A stretch of DNA of 64,000 nt from Wenzhouxiangella sp. XN201 (GTDB taxonomy: Bacteria; Pseudomonadota; Gammaproteobacteria; Xanthomonadales; Wenzhouxiangellaceae): positions 1 through 64,000 of the forward strand of contig NZ_JAAIVI010000015.1 in NCBI RefSeq assembly GCF_011008905.1, read 5' to 3'. The translations under genes and the position numbers were made by a program. Below the pieces are notes generated by a model. That model was given only the letters and a program-made list of their open reading frames with translations. It did not search any database and was not told the DNA's origin. Positions 21,688-30,552 of the stretch are shown here, piece after piece (within the stretch, counting starts at the first letter, position 1; each line of letters starts with the position of its first letter).

Positions 21688-22545
21688 ATGATGAAAGCCA
21701 TTCAACGGCAATCCATTCGATCCTTCCTGGGCAGTGCGCTGTTTGCAGTCGGCCTGACTGCCGGCGCAGTCAGTGCCGCGGATAAGCCATCGCACGACGA
21801 ACTGGCTGTGATTGCCTCCGTGTTCGACGGCAGTGGCGGTGAATGGATCGATCTGACCCATGCCTTTTCGGAAGACTCGATCTACTGGCCCACCGACACC
21901 CGCGGCTTCGAACTGGAGGAACTGGCCCACGGCCATACCGAGGGCGGCTGGTTCTATTCCTCATATCGTTTCTCCAGCGCCGAGCATGGCGGCACTCACC
22001 TGGATGCGCCGATTCATTTTGCCGAGGGCCGGCACACCACCGACGAGGTGCCGCTGACCAGTCTGATCGGACCGGCGGCCGTGGTCGACGTCTCCGACCG
22101 CGCCCATTCCGACTACCGCATCTCGGTGGAAGACTTCGAGCGTTGGGAAGCCGAGCACGGGCGAGTGCCCGAGGGTGCCATCGTGCTGGGCCGAACCGGC
22201 TGGGAAGATCGCTATGACGATCGCGCGGCCTATCTCGGGACCGAGATGACCGGCGCCGAAGCGGTACCCGAGCTGCATTTCCCCGGTCTCCATCCCGACG
22301 CGGCCCGCTGGCTGGTGGAAGAACGCGACATCGCCGCATTCGGCCTGGACACGCCCAGTATCGATTACGGCCAGTCGCAGGATTTCCGCGCCCACGTGAT
22401 TCTCTACCAGCAAAACATTCCCGGCTTCGAGAATGTGACCAACCTGGCCGAACTGCCGGCCGTGGGTAGCTTCGTAGTCGCCCTTCCGATGAAGATCGCC
22501 GGCGGCAGCGGTGGTCCATTGCGAATCGTCGCGTTTCGTCCCTGA
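21688..22545 (+). CDS. Secreted cyclase-family (kynurenine formamidase-like) hydrolase
   Basis: 285 residues from ATG 21688. Residues 1-31 are a signal peptide ending AVSAA. The metal-binding signature HGGTHLDAPIHFAEG (about 100-114) matches H-x-G-T-H-x-D-x-P-x-H-F of the cyclase/KynB-like family (PF04199). Later motifs include GAIVLGRTGWEDRY, FPGLHPDAARWL and FGLDTPSIDYG. KynB itself is cytoplasmic, so a periplasmic location suggests a different amide or ester substrate. Confidence 0.87.
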   Translation: MMKAIQRQSIRSFLGSALFAVGLTAGAVSAADKPSHDELAVIASVFDGSGGEWIDLTHAFSEDSIYWPTDTRGFELEELAHGHTEGGWFYSSYRFSSAEHGGTHLDAPIHFAEGRHTTDEVPLTSLIGPAAVVDVSDRAHSDYRISVEDFERWEAEHGRVPEGAIVLGRTGWEDRYDDRAAYLGTEMTGAEAVPELHFPGLHPDAARWLVEERDIAAFGLDTPSIDYGQSQDFRAHVILYQQNIPGFENVTNLAELPAVGSFVVALPMKIAGGSGGPLRIVAFRP

Positions 22546-22548
22546 ACC

Positions 22549-23271
22549 GTGATCGAACGCGAACGCCACGCCCAGGACGGCACCCCCGCTCACGAACCGC
22601 ACCGCATGCACCGGACGGTGTGGTTACGCGCTGCCGTAATGGGCGCCAATGACGGGATCGTGTCGACTGCGAGCCTCATTATCGGTGTGGCGGCGGCAAG
22701 CACCACGCACGAGAATATCCTGCTCGCCGGTGCGGCCGGACTGATGGCCGGGGCCATGTCGATGGCTGCGGCCGAGTACGTCTCCGTCAGCACACAGGCC
22801 GATACCGAAAAGGCCGATCTGGCCATCGAGCAGCGCTCGCTGGATGAGAATCCCGAGGCCGAGCACGAGGAACTGGCCCTGATCTACCGCCAGCGAGGTC
22901 TCGATCCGGAACTCGCCCGGCAAGTCGCCGAGCAGCTGATGGAACACGACGCACTCGGCGCACATGCCCGCGACGAAATCGGCATTTCGGAAGAAACCAG
23001 CGCACGTCCGATCCTGGCAGCCCTGTCCTCGGCCGCAACCTTTTCCATCGGCGCCGGCTTGCCTCTGGCGGTGGCCTGGCTGTCGCCGCTCCCACTCGTT
23101 ATTCCGACGGTCGCCGGCGCCTGCCTGCCGCTGCTGGCCGGGCTGGGTGCGGTTGCCGCACATACCGGCGGCGCTTCGATGTGGATCGGTGCCGGCCGGG
23201 TTGCCTTCTGGGGCTCCCTGGCGATGGTGGTCACCGCCGGGGTCGGACGTCTGTTCGGCGTCGCCGCCTGA
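22549..23271 (+). CDS. VIT1/CCC1-family Fe/Mn transporter
   Basis: 240 residues from GTG 22549, four bases after the previous stop. First helix motif RAAVMGANDGIVSTASLIIGV and GLMAGAMSMAAAEYVSVSTQADTEKAD are family signatures. The cytoplasmic acidic metal-binding region (EQRSLDENPEAEHEELALIYRQRG type) follows helix 2, and three more helices complete the protein. These proteins export or sequester Fe(II)/Mn(II). It converges on a second predicted metal exporter. Confidence 0.9.
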   Translation: MIERERHAQDGTPAHEPHRMHRTVWLRAAVMGANDGIVSTASLIIGVAAASTTHENILLAGAAGLMAGAMSMAAAEYVSVSTQADTEKADLAIEQRSLDENPEAEHEELALIYRQRGLDPELARQVAEQLMEHDALGAHARDEIGISEETSARPILAALSSAATFSIGAGLPLAVAWLSPLPLVIPTVAGACLPLLAGLGAVAAHTGGASMWIGAGRVAFWGSLAMVVTAGVGRLFGVAA

Positions 23272-23276
23272 GGCGC

Positions 23277-24488
23277 TCAGGGAAGCAGGAAGTAGGCGCC
23301 GTAACCGACAATCAGCGCCGGGATGCCGGTGTAGAGCGTAGCCACGATGGCCGCTTTCGGGGCCAGGGCAATGGCGGGGAACAGCGCGTCGCCGTCGTTG
23401 CTGATGGCGTTGGCGAACAGTGCCGACATCGGAATGGCGCCGCTCAAGTAGAGCGTGGTGACGATAATCTGCGGTCCGCAGCCGGGCAGGAAGCCGACCA
23501 AGGCGGCAATCAGCGGCGTCAGCGGCGCCCACACGGCAAACCAGCTGGCCAGGTCGGCACCGGAAAAGTGCACCCCGAGCTCGAACAGCAGGAAGGCGGC
23601 AATCACCCAGACTGTGACGAAGTTAGTGTCGCTGATCACGCGCGATCCGGTGGTTGGGCGCGTTGCGGTCAGGTCGTTGGGATTGGCGGCGGTGTATTGG
23701 TGATGCGGGTCCGAAGACAGGTAGGTTGCCCACATCAGCAGGGCGAGCACGCCACCGACAAAGCCCAGCAGGGTGACCGGCCGGTAGACGGCCAGCTCGC
23801 CGAACCAGGTGTTTGGATCGAGCTGCATGGCGATCGGAATGGCGAAAATCACGCCCGGCAGCATCAGGGCGATCCAGACCGGGTGTAGTGCCCGGATGGA
23901 AACCGGCCGACGACGGCTCACCACCCGTCGTTTGGCCTCCTCGGCCGAGGTCAGGGATTGCTGGCGCATGAAATCACGACCGTGAATGGCCTCGAGTACG
24001 TAGCCGCCGAGCGTGCCAACGACCATGCCCAGGCCGAAAACGATCAGTGCGGTGACCGGCTCGCGCGCCAGCAGCAGGAAGGCGGCATCCCCCATGGTGG
24101 CGGTGAGTACGGCAATGAGTGCCCCGAAACCGACGTGTCCATTGACGTACTGGGTGACCACCACGATCGCGCCGCCGCAGCCCGGCAGGGCGCCGAGGAA
24201 GGCTGCGATCGGCACCTGCAAGCGCGGGTGTCCGGCCAGGAAACCCGCCATGTCGAACTTGAAAATACGCTCGGCGCCGTAGATCAGGGTCAGGGTGGCC
24301 GCGACGAAGACGCTGACCTGCAGGTAGGCTTCACTGATCGTCTCGACCATGATGGCGCCCGCTTCCGGGAAAAGCAGGCCCAGCGTGAGCAGGCCGATCG
24401 GAATGGTGATCCGCCGGAACAATGCCCGTCGGCTCCACTGCTGAATTTCATTTAGCCCGCGCCTGGCGGCTATGATTAACGTGGTCAT
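23277..24488 (-). CDS. Putative 10-TM heavy-metal (manganese) exporter, ArsP_2/PF11449 type
   Basis: 403 residues from ATG 24488 (the open frame to 24593 has no plausible N-terminus). About ten membrane helices are arranged as two related halves, each with a proline-glycine-cysteine motif: FLGALPGCGGAIVVVTQY and VGFLPGCGPQIIVTTLY. The duplicated PGCG motif and repeated GDAAF/GDALF are characteristic of this family, annotated as putative manganese transporters. A perfect palindrome lies just upstream. Confidence 0.8.
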   Translation of the reverse strand: MTTLIIAARRGLNEIQQWSRRALFRRITIPIGLLTLGLLFPEAGAIMVETISEAYLQVSVFVAATLTLIYGAERIFKFDMAGFLAGHPRLQVPIAAFLGALPGCGGAIVVVTQYVNGHVGFGALIAVLTATMGDAAFLLLAREPVTALIVFGLGMVVGTLGGYVLEAIHGRDFMRQQSLTSAEEAKRRVVSRRRPVSIRALHPVWIALMLPGVIFAIPIAMQLDPNTWFGELAVYRPVTLLGFVGGVLALLMWATYLSSDPHHQYTAANPNDLTATRPTTGSRVISDTNFVTVWVIAAFLLFELGVHFSGADLASWFAVWAPLTPLIAALVGFLPGCGPQIIVTTLYLSGAIPMSALFANAISNDGDALFPAIALAPKAAIVATLYTGIPALIVGYGAYFLLP

Positions 24489-24506
24489 GCGGTGCGGTCG
24501 GGTCGG

Positions 24507-24525
24507 TTCATTAGAGTCTAATGAA
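24507..24525. promoter_or_regulatory. Perfect 9-bp palindrome upstream of the metal exporter
   Basis: TTCATTAGA (24507-24515), G, TCTAATGAA (24517-24525), located 19 bases upstream of the exporter's start codon. The inner TTAG-n-CTAA resembles DtxR/MntR-type metal-regulator boxes. The regulator is inferred, not seen. Confidence 0.6.
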
Positions 24526-24650
24526 TACGGATCAAGAATGGGTCTTTGTTGTTGCCAATGCAATTGATCAGGGCGATATGGATCACACCACAATGAAATG
24601 AAGGTGAACCGCCTTCATCCTGAGCCTGGCACTCAAACTGGAGTAGAACC

Positions 24651-26075
24651 ATGAAAAGATTCTGGATTCCGCTGTTGGTCGTGTTTGCCACGACTCCGGT
24701 CGCAGCCGCAGAGCTTGCGCTGGTCGGGGCAACCGTCCACGACGGGCGGGGCGGGCCGGTGCTCGCCGATGCGGTCATTCATGTTGAAGGTGACCGGATT
24801 GTCTGCGTGGGCTCGCGTACCGACTGTCCGCTCACTGAGCAGGTGGATACCGTCGATCTGGGGGGCCGCCACATCACACCTGGTTTGGTCGATGGTCATG
24901 TTCACTATGCCCAGACCGGCTGGCTGGACGGTCGGCCCGACAGCGGGATCGGCACTGACCACTACGACTACGAGGCCCTGCAGCAATCCCTACGCGACGA
25001 TCCTGGTCGCTGGCACCGGGCCTACCTGTGTTCTGGCGTGACCGCCGTCTATGATGTGGGCGGTTTGCCGTGGACGCTGGATGTGGGCGAATCATCCGGG
25101 GACGCCGCGAACCGGCCGCACTACCAGGCGGCAGGTCCGCTGATCACCCACTACGAACCCGTTTTCGGTGTCATCAGCGCACTGGGGACCGACAGCTTCC
25201 TGTCGATGGCCAGCGATGATGCCGCCCTCGAGAGCGTGTCGAAACTGGTCGAAATGGGTGCGCGGGCGATCAAGGTCTGGTACCTCGACCTAGACCCGCC
25301 GAAGGATCAGCGGGATGCTCTGGACAAGCGGCTGAAACTGATCGGCGAAGCCGCCCGCGAGGCCGGCTTGCCACTGATCGTTCACGCCACCGAACTGCGC
25401 AACGCCAAGGCCGCCTTGCGCGCCGGTGCCTCCATGCTGGTTCATAGCGTGGAAGACCGCCTGGTCGATGAAGAATTCATCGAGTTACTGCGTGAAACCG
25501 GTGCCGACTATGCGCCCACCCTGACCGTCGGGGCGAACTGGCGGCGCGCCGTCAGCAGCGTGGTCCTGGGTTTGACCCCGCCGCCGGTCGATGATCCCAA
25601 CAATTGCGTGGACGAACGAACGCGGGAAGTGATTGCCGAGGCCGACACGCTGGGATCATCCGAGCGCGTGTCTTCGAGCGCCCTGGGGCGCGTGTTCGCC
25701 GGGCTTGAATCGGCCGGAGCAAGCCAGGCCATTGCCAGGCTCAACCTGGCGCGGGTGTTTCAATCCGGCGCTTCGATCGTGACCAGCACGGACGCCGGCA
25801 ATCCGCTGACCGTGCACGGGCCGTCGATCTATGCCGAGATCGAGGCCATGGAATCGGCCGGCATTCCGCCGTCGGAGATTCTCGTGATGTCCACGCGTAA
25901 CGGCGCCGCCGCGATGGGGCGCCTGGATGATTTCGGCACGCTGGAGGCCGGCAAGCTGGCCGACCTCATCGTGCTCGAAGACGACCCGAGCCAGTCGGCC
26001 AGGGCCTACCGGAGTATCACGCATGTGATGCGCGTGGGTGAGCTTTCACCGGTGTCAGAATTCTCCGCAAGGTGA
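24651..26075 (+). CDS. Secreted amidohydrolase (imidazolonepropionase-like)
   Basis: 474 residues from ATG 24651, with GGAG upstream. Residues 1-19 are a signal peptide. Amidohydrolase-1 motifs: GRHITPGLVDGHVHYAQ (metal His pair), a lysine in RAIKVWYLDLD, LIVHATELRNA, LVHSVEDRLVDEEF, VTSTDAGNP (Asp) and the closing MSTRNGAAAMGRLDDFGTLE with AGKLADLIVLEDDP. It is a periplasmic hydrolase, possibly of peptides or cyclic amides. Confidence 0.87.
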   Translation: MKRFWIPLLVVFATTPVAAAELALVGATVHDGRGGPVLADAVIHVEGDRIVCVGSRTDCPLTEQVDTVDLGGRHITPGLVDGHVHYAQTGWLDGRPDSGIGTDHYDYEALQQSLRDDPGRWHRAYLCSGVTAVYDVGGLPWTLDVGESSGDAANRPHYQAAGPLITHYEPVFGVISALGTDSFLSMASDDAALESVSKLVEMGARAIKVWYLDLDPPKDQRDALDKRLKLIGEAAREAGLPLIVHATELRNAKAALRAGASMLVHSVEDRLVDEEFIELLRETGADYAPTLTVGANWRRAVSSVVLGLTPPPVDDPNNCVDERTREVIAEADTLGSSERVSSSALGRVFAGLESAGASQAIARLNLARVFQSGASIVTSTDAGNPLTVHGPSIYAEIEAMESAGIPPSEILVMSTRNGAAAMGRLDDFGTLEAGKLADLIVLEDDPSQSARAYRSITHVMRVGELSPVSEFSAR

Positions 26076-26131
26076 TGCCCGTGCCCGATAGTCCGCGTGA
26101 TTCAGGGCTGCCCAGCCGGCCTTGATAAACA

Positions 26132-27319
26132 ATGCCGATGCCCGGCGATCAGTCGATGCAATCCGTCAGCGCCACGACCTACGCCGTGGCCGGCGCCGGT
26201 CTGATTGCCATGAGCTACGGCCTGGCCCGATTTGCCTTTGGACTCTACGTGCCTTCGATCCGAGGCGAGTTGGACCTCACGGCCGGCGTTACCGGCGTCG
26301 TGGGCGCCATGGCTTACGTCAGCTTCTCGCTGGCCAGTCTGCTCGCCGCCCCCGTAGCCGGGTATCTGGGCGCGCGCGGTGCGGCCATCCTGGCCAGCCT
26401 GTTCGGCTTGTTCGGCCTGCTGACGATCAGTGGGGCTGCTGGTGCCTGGACGCTGGGTATTGGCGTGTTTGCCTGCGGCATCTGCACGGGTCTGATGATG
26501 CCCGCACTCACGGCGGGAATGCAGTCGGCTGTGCCGGCATTTGTCCATGGCCGCGTCAGCGCGGTCATGAACTCCGGTACCAGCATCGGCGTGATCGTCT
26601 CGGTACCGACCGTCGTTCTTCTAACCGATCTCTGGCGCGAGGCTTATTTCGGATTCGCCCTGATCGCGTTCCTGTGCGCGCTTGTGGCCTGGCGCCTGGT
26701 ACCGCACGCCTCGCGTGCGCGCCGCGCGCAGGAAGGGATCGCCCGGCTCGCGCGCTCCCGGCGCTCGCCCTTGCTGCGCCTGGTGGTTTTCGGGCTGGGG
26801 ATGGGTGTGGTGAGTTCGACGTACTGGGTATTCGCGCCCGACATGGCGGTTGCCGCCGGTGGCCTCGATTCGAGCGCGACAGGATGGATGTGGCTGGCAC
26901 TCGGCCTGGCCGGCCTGGGTGGCGCGGCAGCTGGTGATCTGGCCGACCGATGCGGCGTTGCGCGGACGCAAGGGCTGGCATTCGCCGTCATGTCGCTTTC
27001 GCTTGTCGTACTTGCGCTCGCGCCGGGATCAATCGGCCTGGCTGTTTTCTCGGCCGCCTTGTTCGGGCTGGTCTACATGATCCTCACCGGCATCCACCTG
27101 GTCGCCGGGGTGCGCTTGCTGCCCGAGCGCCAGTCGCTTGGTGCGGCCGTTCCGTTCCTGGCCATAGCGGTCGGGCAGGCCGCCGGTTCGCCGGTCACCG
27201 GCGCACTCGTCGATCGGATGGGGCATATCGAGGCCTTCGTGGTCATGTCGATCGTCGGTGCCCTGTTCGTGCTGGGCTTCCGGTGGTTTCCGGAAACCAG
27301 GCCGCTTCAGGGGCCCTGA
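26132..27319 (+). CDS. MFS transporter (YbfB/YjiJ-like)
   Basis: 395 residues with twelve hydrophobic segments. The N-terminal SYGLARFAFGLYVPSIR resembles the GLARF-G-P signature of the YbfB/YjiJ group, and the loop 2-3 glycine-rich motif (GYLGARGAAI) is present. The central loop after helix 6 (SRARRAQEGIARLARSRRS) is basic and cytoplasmic. Substrate is unknown. Confidence 0.85.
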   Translation: MPMPGDQSMQSVSATTYAVAGAGLIAMSYGLARFAFGLYVPSIRGELDLTAGVTGVVGAMAYVSFSLASLLAAPVAGYLGARGAAILASLFGLFGLLTISGAAGAWTLGIGVFACGICTGLMMPALTAGMQSAVPAFVHGRVSAVMNSGTSIGVIVSVPTVVLLTDLWREAYFGFALIAFLCALVAWRLVPHASRARRAQEGIARLARSRRSPLLRLVVFGLGMGVVSSTYWVFAPDMAVAAGGLDSSATGWMWLALGLAGLGGAAAGDLADRCGVARTQGLAFAVMSLSLVVLALAPGSIGLAVFSAALFGLVYMILTGIHLVAGVRLLPERQSLGAAVPFLAIAVGQAAGSPVTGALVDRMGHIEAFVVMSIVGALFVLGFRWFPETRPLQGP

Positions 27320-27329
27320 CCAGGGCCTA

Positions 27330-28073
27330 CTAGGGTCTCAAGCGCCGCGCGTAGAGCTGCCGGTAGAGTGGCTGACAGGACTCGGCCACCGCGCGGGCCC
27401 GGCCTTCGAATTCGGGGAGATCGTTAGGTGGCGGACCAAATCCGGTCGACTCCCATACTTTCTGGTACCAGTGTGGTGCCCATACACCGTCGGTTTCGCG
27501 CGGCCCACTGGGCCAGCTCATCATTTCCGGACGGAACTCGATACCGATTCGTTGGCACAGGGCGCGCAGGTGGCCTTCCGGTTCGGCCAGGAATTCCGTG
27601 CTGTCGATGATCGGCGGTTGCTGGCCGACGCGGCCGACGATGAAATCGTAGATGGCCTGTTGCTGCGGCACACCGATGTCCTCGGGCGAGACGGTGTCGC
27701 GCTTGTCGAGGTAGGAAGCCACCACGTGGCGCGGGTCGCGGATGAGGAAGACGTGGGTCAGCTTCGAAAGCCAACCGGTTTCCATCATCTCGGGCAGGAT
27801 GTGGTGGGTCATGTGCTTCTGGTACCACACCCTTGCTTCATCGGGTGTCGGTCCGGTCAGGGTTTCGACCACTGAACGCCAGTCGGTGTCCATCGATGCG
27901 ATGACCTGCTCACGCATCGGATGCGGCTCGCCGCTCATCTTCAGCCAGGCACCATAGAGGGGTTCGTCGCTGACGGTGCAGTCCGGTCGGTTTTCGAATG
28001 CGCGCATCATCGCCGTGGAGATGTTGCGCGGCCCCGACCACATGGCGATGCGAAGCGGTTCAGTCCCGGCCAT
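27330..28073 (-). CDS. Sulfotransferase-like P-loop protein
   Basis: 247 residues from ATG 28073; the open frame to 28100 adds nine residues. The N-terminal IAMWSGPRNISTAMMRAF has the position and shape of the PAPS 5'-phosphosulfate loop. VFLIRDPRHVVASYL (about 114-128) is the 3'-phosphate-binding R-D-P-R-x-x-x-x-S motif. It overlaps the end of the aminotransferase gene by 14 bases, so the two are cotranslated. Such branched-chain aminotransferase neighbours are annotated as sulfotransferase family; the acceptor is unknown. Confidence 0.8.
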   Translation of the reverse strand: MAGTEPLRIAMWSGPRNISTAMMRAFENRPDCTVSDEPLYGAWLKMSGEPHPMREQVIASMDTDWRSVVETLTGPTPDEARVWYQKHMTHHILPEMMETGWLSKLTHVFLIRDPRHVVASYLDKRDTVSPEDIGVPQQQAIYDFIVGRVGQQPPIIDSTEFLAEPEGHLRALCQRIGIEFRPEMMSWPSGPRETDGVWAPHWYQKVWESTGFGPPPNDLPEFEGRARAVAESCQPLYRQLYARRLRP

Positions 28074-28932
28074 CAGCTTCGCTTCGCAGCAACTCTGCAT
28101 AGGCCTGCTGCAGCCGTTCGGTCACCGGGCCGCGTTGACCCGTGCCGATCGTACGCCCATCGACCTCGCCGACCGGCCGCAGGCCCGCAAGCGTACCGGT
28201 GGTAAAGGCTTCGTCGGCGGCGTAGACGTCGGTCAGGCTGAAGGTTTTCTCCGCACAGGGAATGCCGTGCTCGCGGCACAGTGACAGGACGTGGCCGCGT
28301 GTGATCCCGCCCAGGCAGTAGCGGCCGTCGGAAGTCATGATGGTGCCTTGCCGCACGATAAAGAAATGCGTGGAATTGCAGGTGGCGACGAAGCCGTCGG
28401 GGTCGAGCATCAGCGCCTCGTCGGCGCCGGCCACGCTCGCCTGGATGCAGGCCATGATGCAGTTGAGCTTGCTGTGGCTGTTCAGGCGCGGGTCCTGCAC
28501 GTCTGGCGCGCCGCGGTGGACGTGGACGGTGAACAGGCGTTGCGGCGTCGTCAGGATTTCATCACTAACCGGGTGATGGCCGGGGATGATCACCAGGGTG
28601 GGGCCGCCGTGAATCAAACGCGGATCCTGGTAGGGTTCGCGACGCACGCCGCGTGTGAGCATGATGCGCAGGTGGGCGTCGTCGACCAGTTGGTTGCCTT
28701 CGATCACGGCCCCGACCGCCTTTTCCAATTCTTCGCGATCGGGCGTGCCCCGGATCATCAGGGCTTTCGCGCCTTCCTCCAGCCGCGCCAGGTGGGCCGC
28801 CAGAAAAGCAGGCTTGCCGCCAACCACACGTACGCCTTCCCACACGCCGTCGCCGAGCACGAAGCCGGAGTCGAACACCGAGACCGTTGCCTCGGATTCG
28901 GGGACCAGGCGCTCGTTGATCCAGATCTGCAT
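28060..28932 (-). CDS. Class IV PLP aminotransferase (branched-chain/D-amino-acid type)
   Basis: 290 residues from ATG 28932 (the longer frame to 29109 is non-coding in character). Fold-type IV features: INERLVPESEATVSVFDSGF, GDGVWEGVRV, the lysine region LNSHSKLNCIMA (PLP lysine), EALMLDPDGFVATCNSTHFF, and GGITRGHVLSLC. It could be a branched-chain amino acid aminotransferase, a D-amino acid transaminase or an aminodeoxychorismate lyase relative. The E-G-V-R motif favours a branched-chain-like enzyme. Confidence 0.85.
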   Translation of the reverse strand: MQIWINERLVPESEATVSVFDSGFVLGDGVWEGVRVVGGKPAFLAAHLARLEEGAKALMIRGTPDREELEKAVGAVIEGNQLVDDAHLRIMLTRGVRREPYQDPRLIHGGPTLVIIPGHHPVSDEILTTPQRLFTVHVHRGAPDVQDPRLNSHSKLNCIMACIQASVAGADEALMLDPDGFVATCNSTHFFIVRQGTIMTSDGRYCLGGITRGHVLSLCREHGIPCAEKTFSLTDVYAADEAFTTGTLAGLRPVGEVDGRTIGTGQRGPVTERLQQAYAELLRSEADGRD

Positions 28933-29043
28933 CGTAAGGAGTGACTCTGAGTGGGGACGAAATGAGTCTAGCAGACGTCCTTCCCCTTTCCAGGCGGGTG
29001 CATTGGATCGATAATGGCAAGCCGTGATTCTGGAGATCGAGCC

Positions 29044-30294
29044 ATGGCGGGCCGATGGACCGACGCCTGTACGCAAGTGCTTTTGCTTTGCGCATTCGCA
29101 CCATTCCACCTGGCAGCGGCTTCATCCGAGCCACTGACGATTGCCCCGGATGGCGAGTTCGAGCGCCTGGTCGGTGAGCGCGAAGTTGTTTTCCTGGCAC
29201 GGGAACTCGATGGTGATCAACTGCACGCCTTCTCTCGAGAGCGCCTGGAAGAGCGCCACCCACCGTTTTCCACCTTCAAGATTCCCAACCTCCTGATTGC
29301 TTTGGAGACGGGTACGATTGTCGATCCCGGAGCTTTCCGCGATTGGAATCCGGCCCTGCGTCCGGCTGATGACTTCTGGCCGGTTTCGTGGAAGCAGTCG
29401 CAAAGCCTGGAGACTGCTTTTCGTCGCTCGGCGGTATGGTTGTTTCGCGACATTGCGTTGGAAGTCGGCGGAGCGCAATACCGGCGGGACCTGGCTCGCT
29501 TCGACTACGGCAACCAGGCCGCACCCGACGGCAATGACGGTTTCTGGCTGGACGGCACGCTGCAGATTTCCACGCTCGAGCAGGTGGACTTCCTGACCAG
29601 CCTGTTGCAGGGCGAATTCGGCACCGCGCCCGAGCACATGGCCACCCTGCGCACATTCAGCCTGCTGGAGGAGGTCGATGGATGCCGGCTTCACGGCAAG
29701 ACCGGGGCGGGCCCCGTCGGAGAGCACTTCGACGGCCCGTTCGAAGGCTGGCTGGTGGGCTGGTCGCAGTGTGGCGAAGCAGTACCCACGGTATTCGCGC
29801 TATGGACCCGAGGTTCGAGCTTCGCCGCGATCCGGGATTTCCGGCAGCAAGCCGCAATCGGGATGCTGCAGCATATCGGCGCGCTCCATGACGAGACACA
29901 GGAGGATGAAGACATGACGACGAACAGCCATATCCATCACGCCATCGATTACATCGAGATTCCAGTGACCGACCTGGCACGCGCCAAGCGCTTCTACGGC
30001 GAGGCCTTCGGCTGGACCTTCAACGACTACGGCGATCAGTATGTCGGCATTCGCAAGCCCGGCGCTGCCGCCGACAAAGAAGCAGGCGGATTCCGGCCGG
30101 TTGATTCCGTCACGCCCGGGGGCGTTCTGGTCATTCTCTACTCCGAGGATCTCGAGGCCAGCCTCGCCGGCGTGAAGCAGGCCGGCGGACGAATCACGCA
30201 GGAGCCGTTCGATTTTCCCGGTGGGCGGCGCTTTCAGTTTGCCGACCCGGATGGTCACGAACTGGCCGTGTGGAGCGCCCCGGCTGGCCAATGA
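29044..30294 (+). CDS. Class D beta-lactamase-like domain fused to a VOC domain
   Basis: 416 residues from ATG 29044, with GGAG upstream (the open frame begins at 29014). Residues 1-25 are a signal peptide. Class D (OXA-type) motifs are all present: S76-TF-K79, S-A-V at 129-131 followed by W132, Y155-G-N157 and K219-T-G221. The domain ends near residue 281. Without a stop, an acidic linker (HDETQEDED) leads to M291 and a complete VOC/glyoxalase domain (HHAIDYIEIPVTDLARAKRFY to DPDGHELAVWSAP). The VOC part has its own AGGAGG and ATG (29914). A periplasmic export signal on a VOC domain is unusual. Confidence 0.88.
   Translation: MAGRWTDACTQVLLLCAFAPFHLAAASSEPLTIAPDGEFERLVGEREVVFLARELDGDQLHAFSRERLEERHPPFSTFKIPNLLIALETGTIVDPGAFRDWNPALRPADDFWPVSWKQSQSLETAFRRSAVWLFRDIALEVGGAQYRRDLARFDYGNQAAPDGNDGFWLDGTLQISTLEQVDFLTSLLQGEFGTAPEHMATLRTFSLLEEVDGCRLHGKTGAGPVGEHFDGPFEGWLVGWSQCGEAVPTVFALWTRGSSFAAIRDFRQQAAIGMLQHIGALHDETQEDEDMTTNSHIHHAIDYIEIPVTDLARAKRFYGEAFGWTFNDYGDQYVGIRKPGAAADKEAGGFRPVDSVTPGGVLVILYSEDLEASLAGVKQAGGRITQEPFDFPGGRRFQFADPDGHELAVWSAPAGQ
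29900..29916 (+). promoter_or_regulatory. Internal Shine-Dalgarno and ATG for separate VOC translation
   Basis: AGGAGG (29900-29905) lies 8 bases before ATG 29914 within the fused frame. This is the best ribosome-binding site in the neighbourhood, so a 126-residue cytoplasmic VOC protein could be made from the same mRNA. Confidence 0.65.
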
Positions 30295-30539
30295 TGAGCT
30301 GGCGGGAGGGTCTGCTGTACGTGATGAGCGCGGTCACCGGTATCATCGGGCTGCTGCTGATCGGCACCTACGCCTGGTCGGTCTGGTCGGTGGTCGGCGA
30401 GCCGGACCAGTCCATCATTTTCTGGTATTCCGCTTTTCTGCTCTTCGGCCTGTTCCTGGTGGCCGTGGCGATTGTCTTTGTCGTGCTCGCCCGGATCATG
30501 CGGCGCGAGAATCGCGCAAACAGCGAACAGAAGCAATGA
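30291..30539 (+). CDS. Small two-helix membrane protein
   Basis: 82 residues from ATG 30291, overlapping the previous stop (ATGA), so translation is coupled to the fused gene upstream. Two hydrophobic segments (about 8-28 and 40-64) and a basic/polar tail (RIMRRENRANSEQKQ). No family is recognised. Confidence 0.68.
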   Translation: MMSWREGLLYVMSAVTGIIGLLLIGTYAWSVWSVVGEPDQSIIFWYSAFLLFGLFLVAVAIVFVVLARIMRRENRANSEQKQ

Positions 30540-30552
30540 ATGGAGAACGAAC

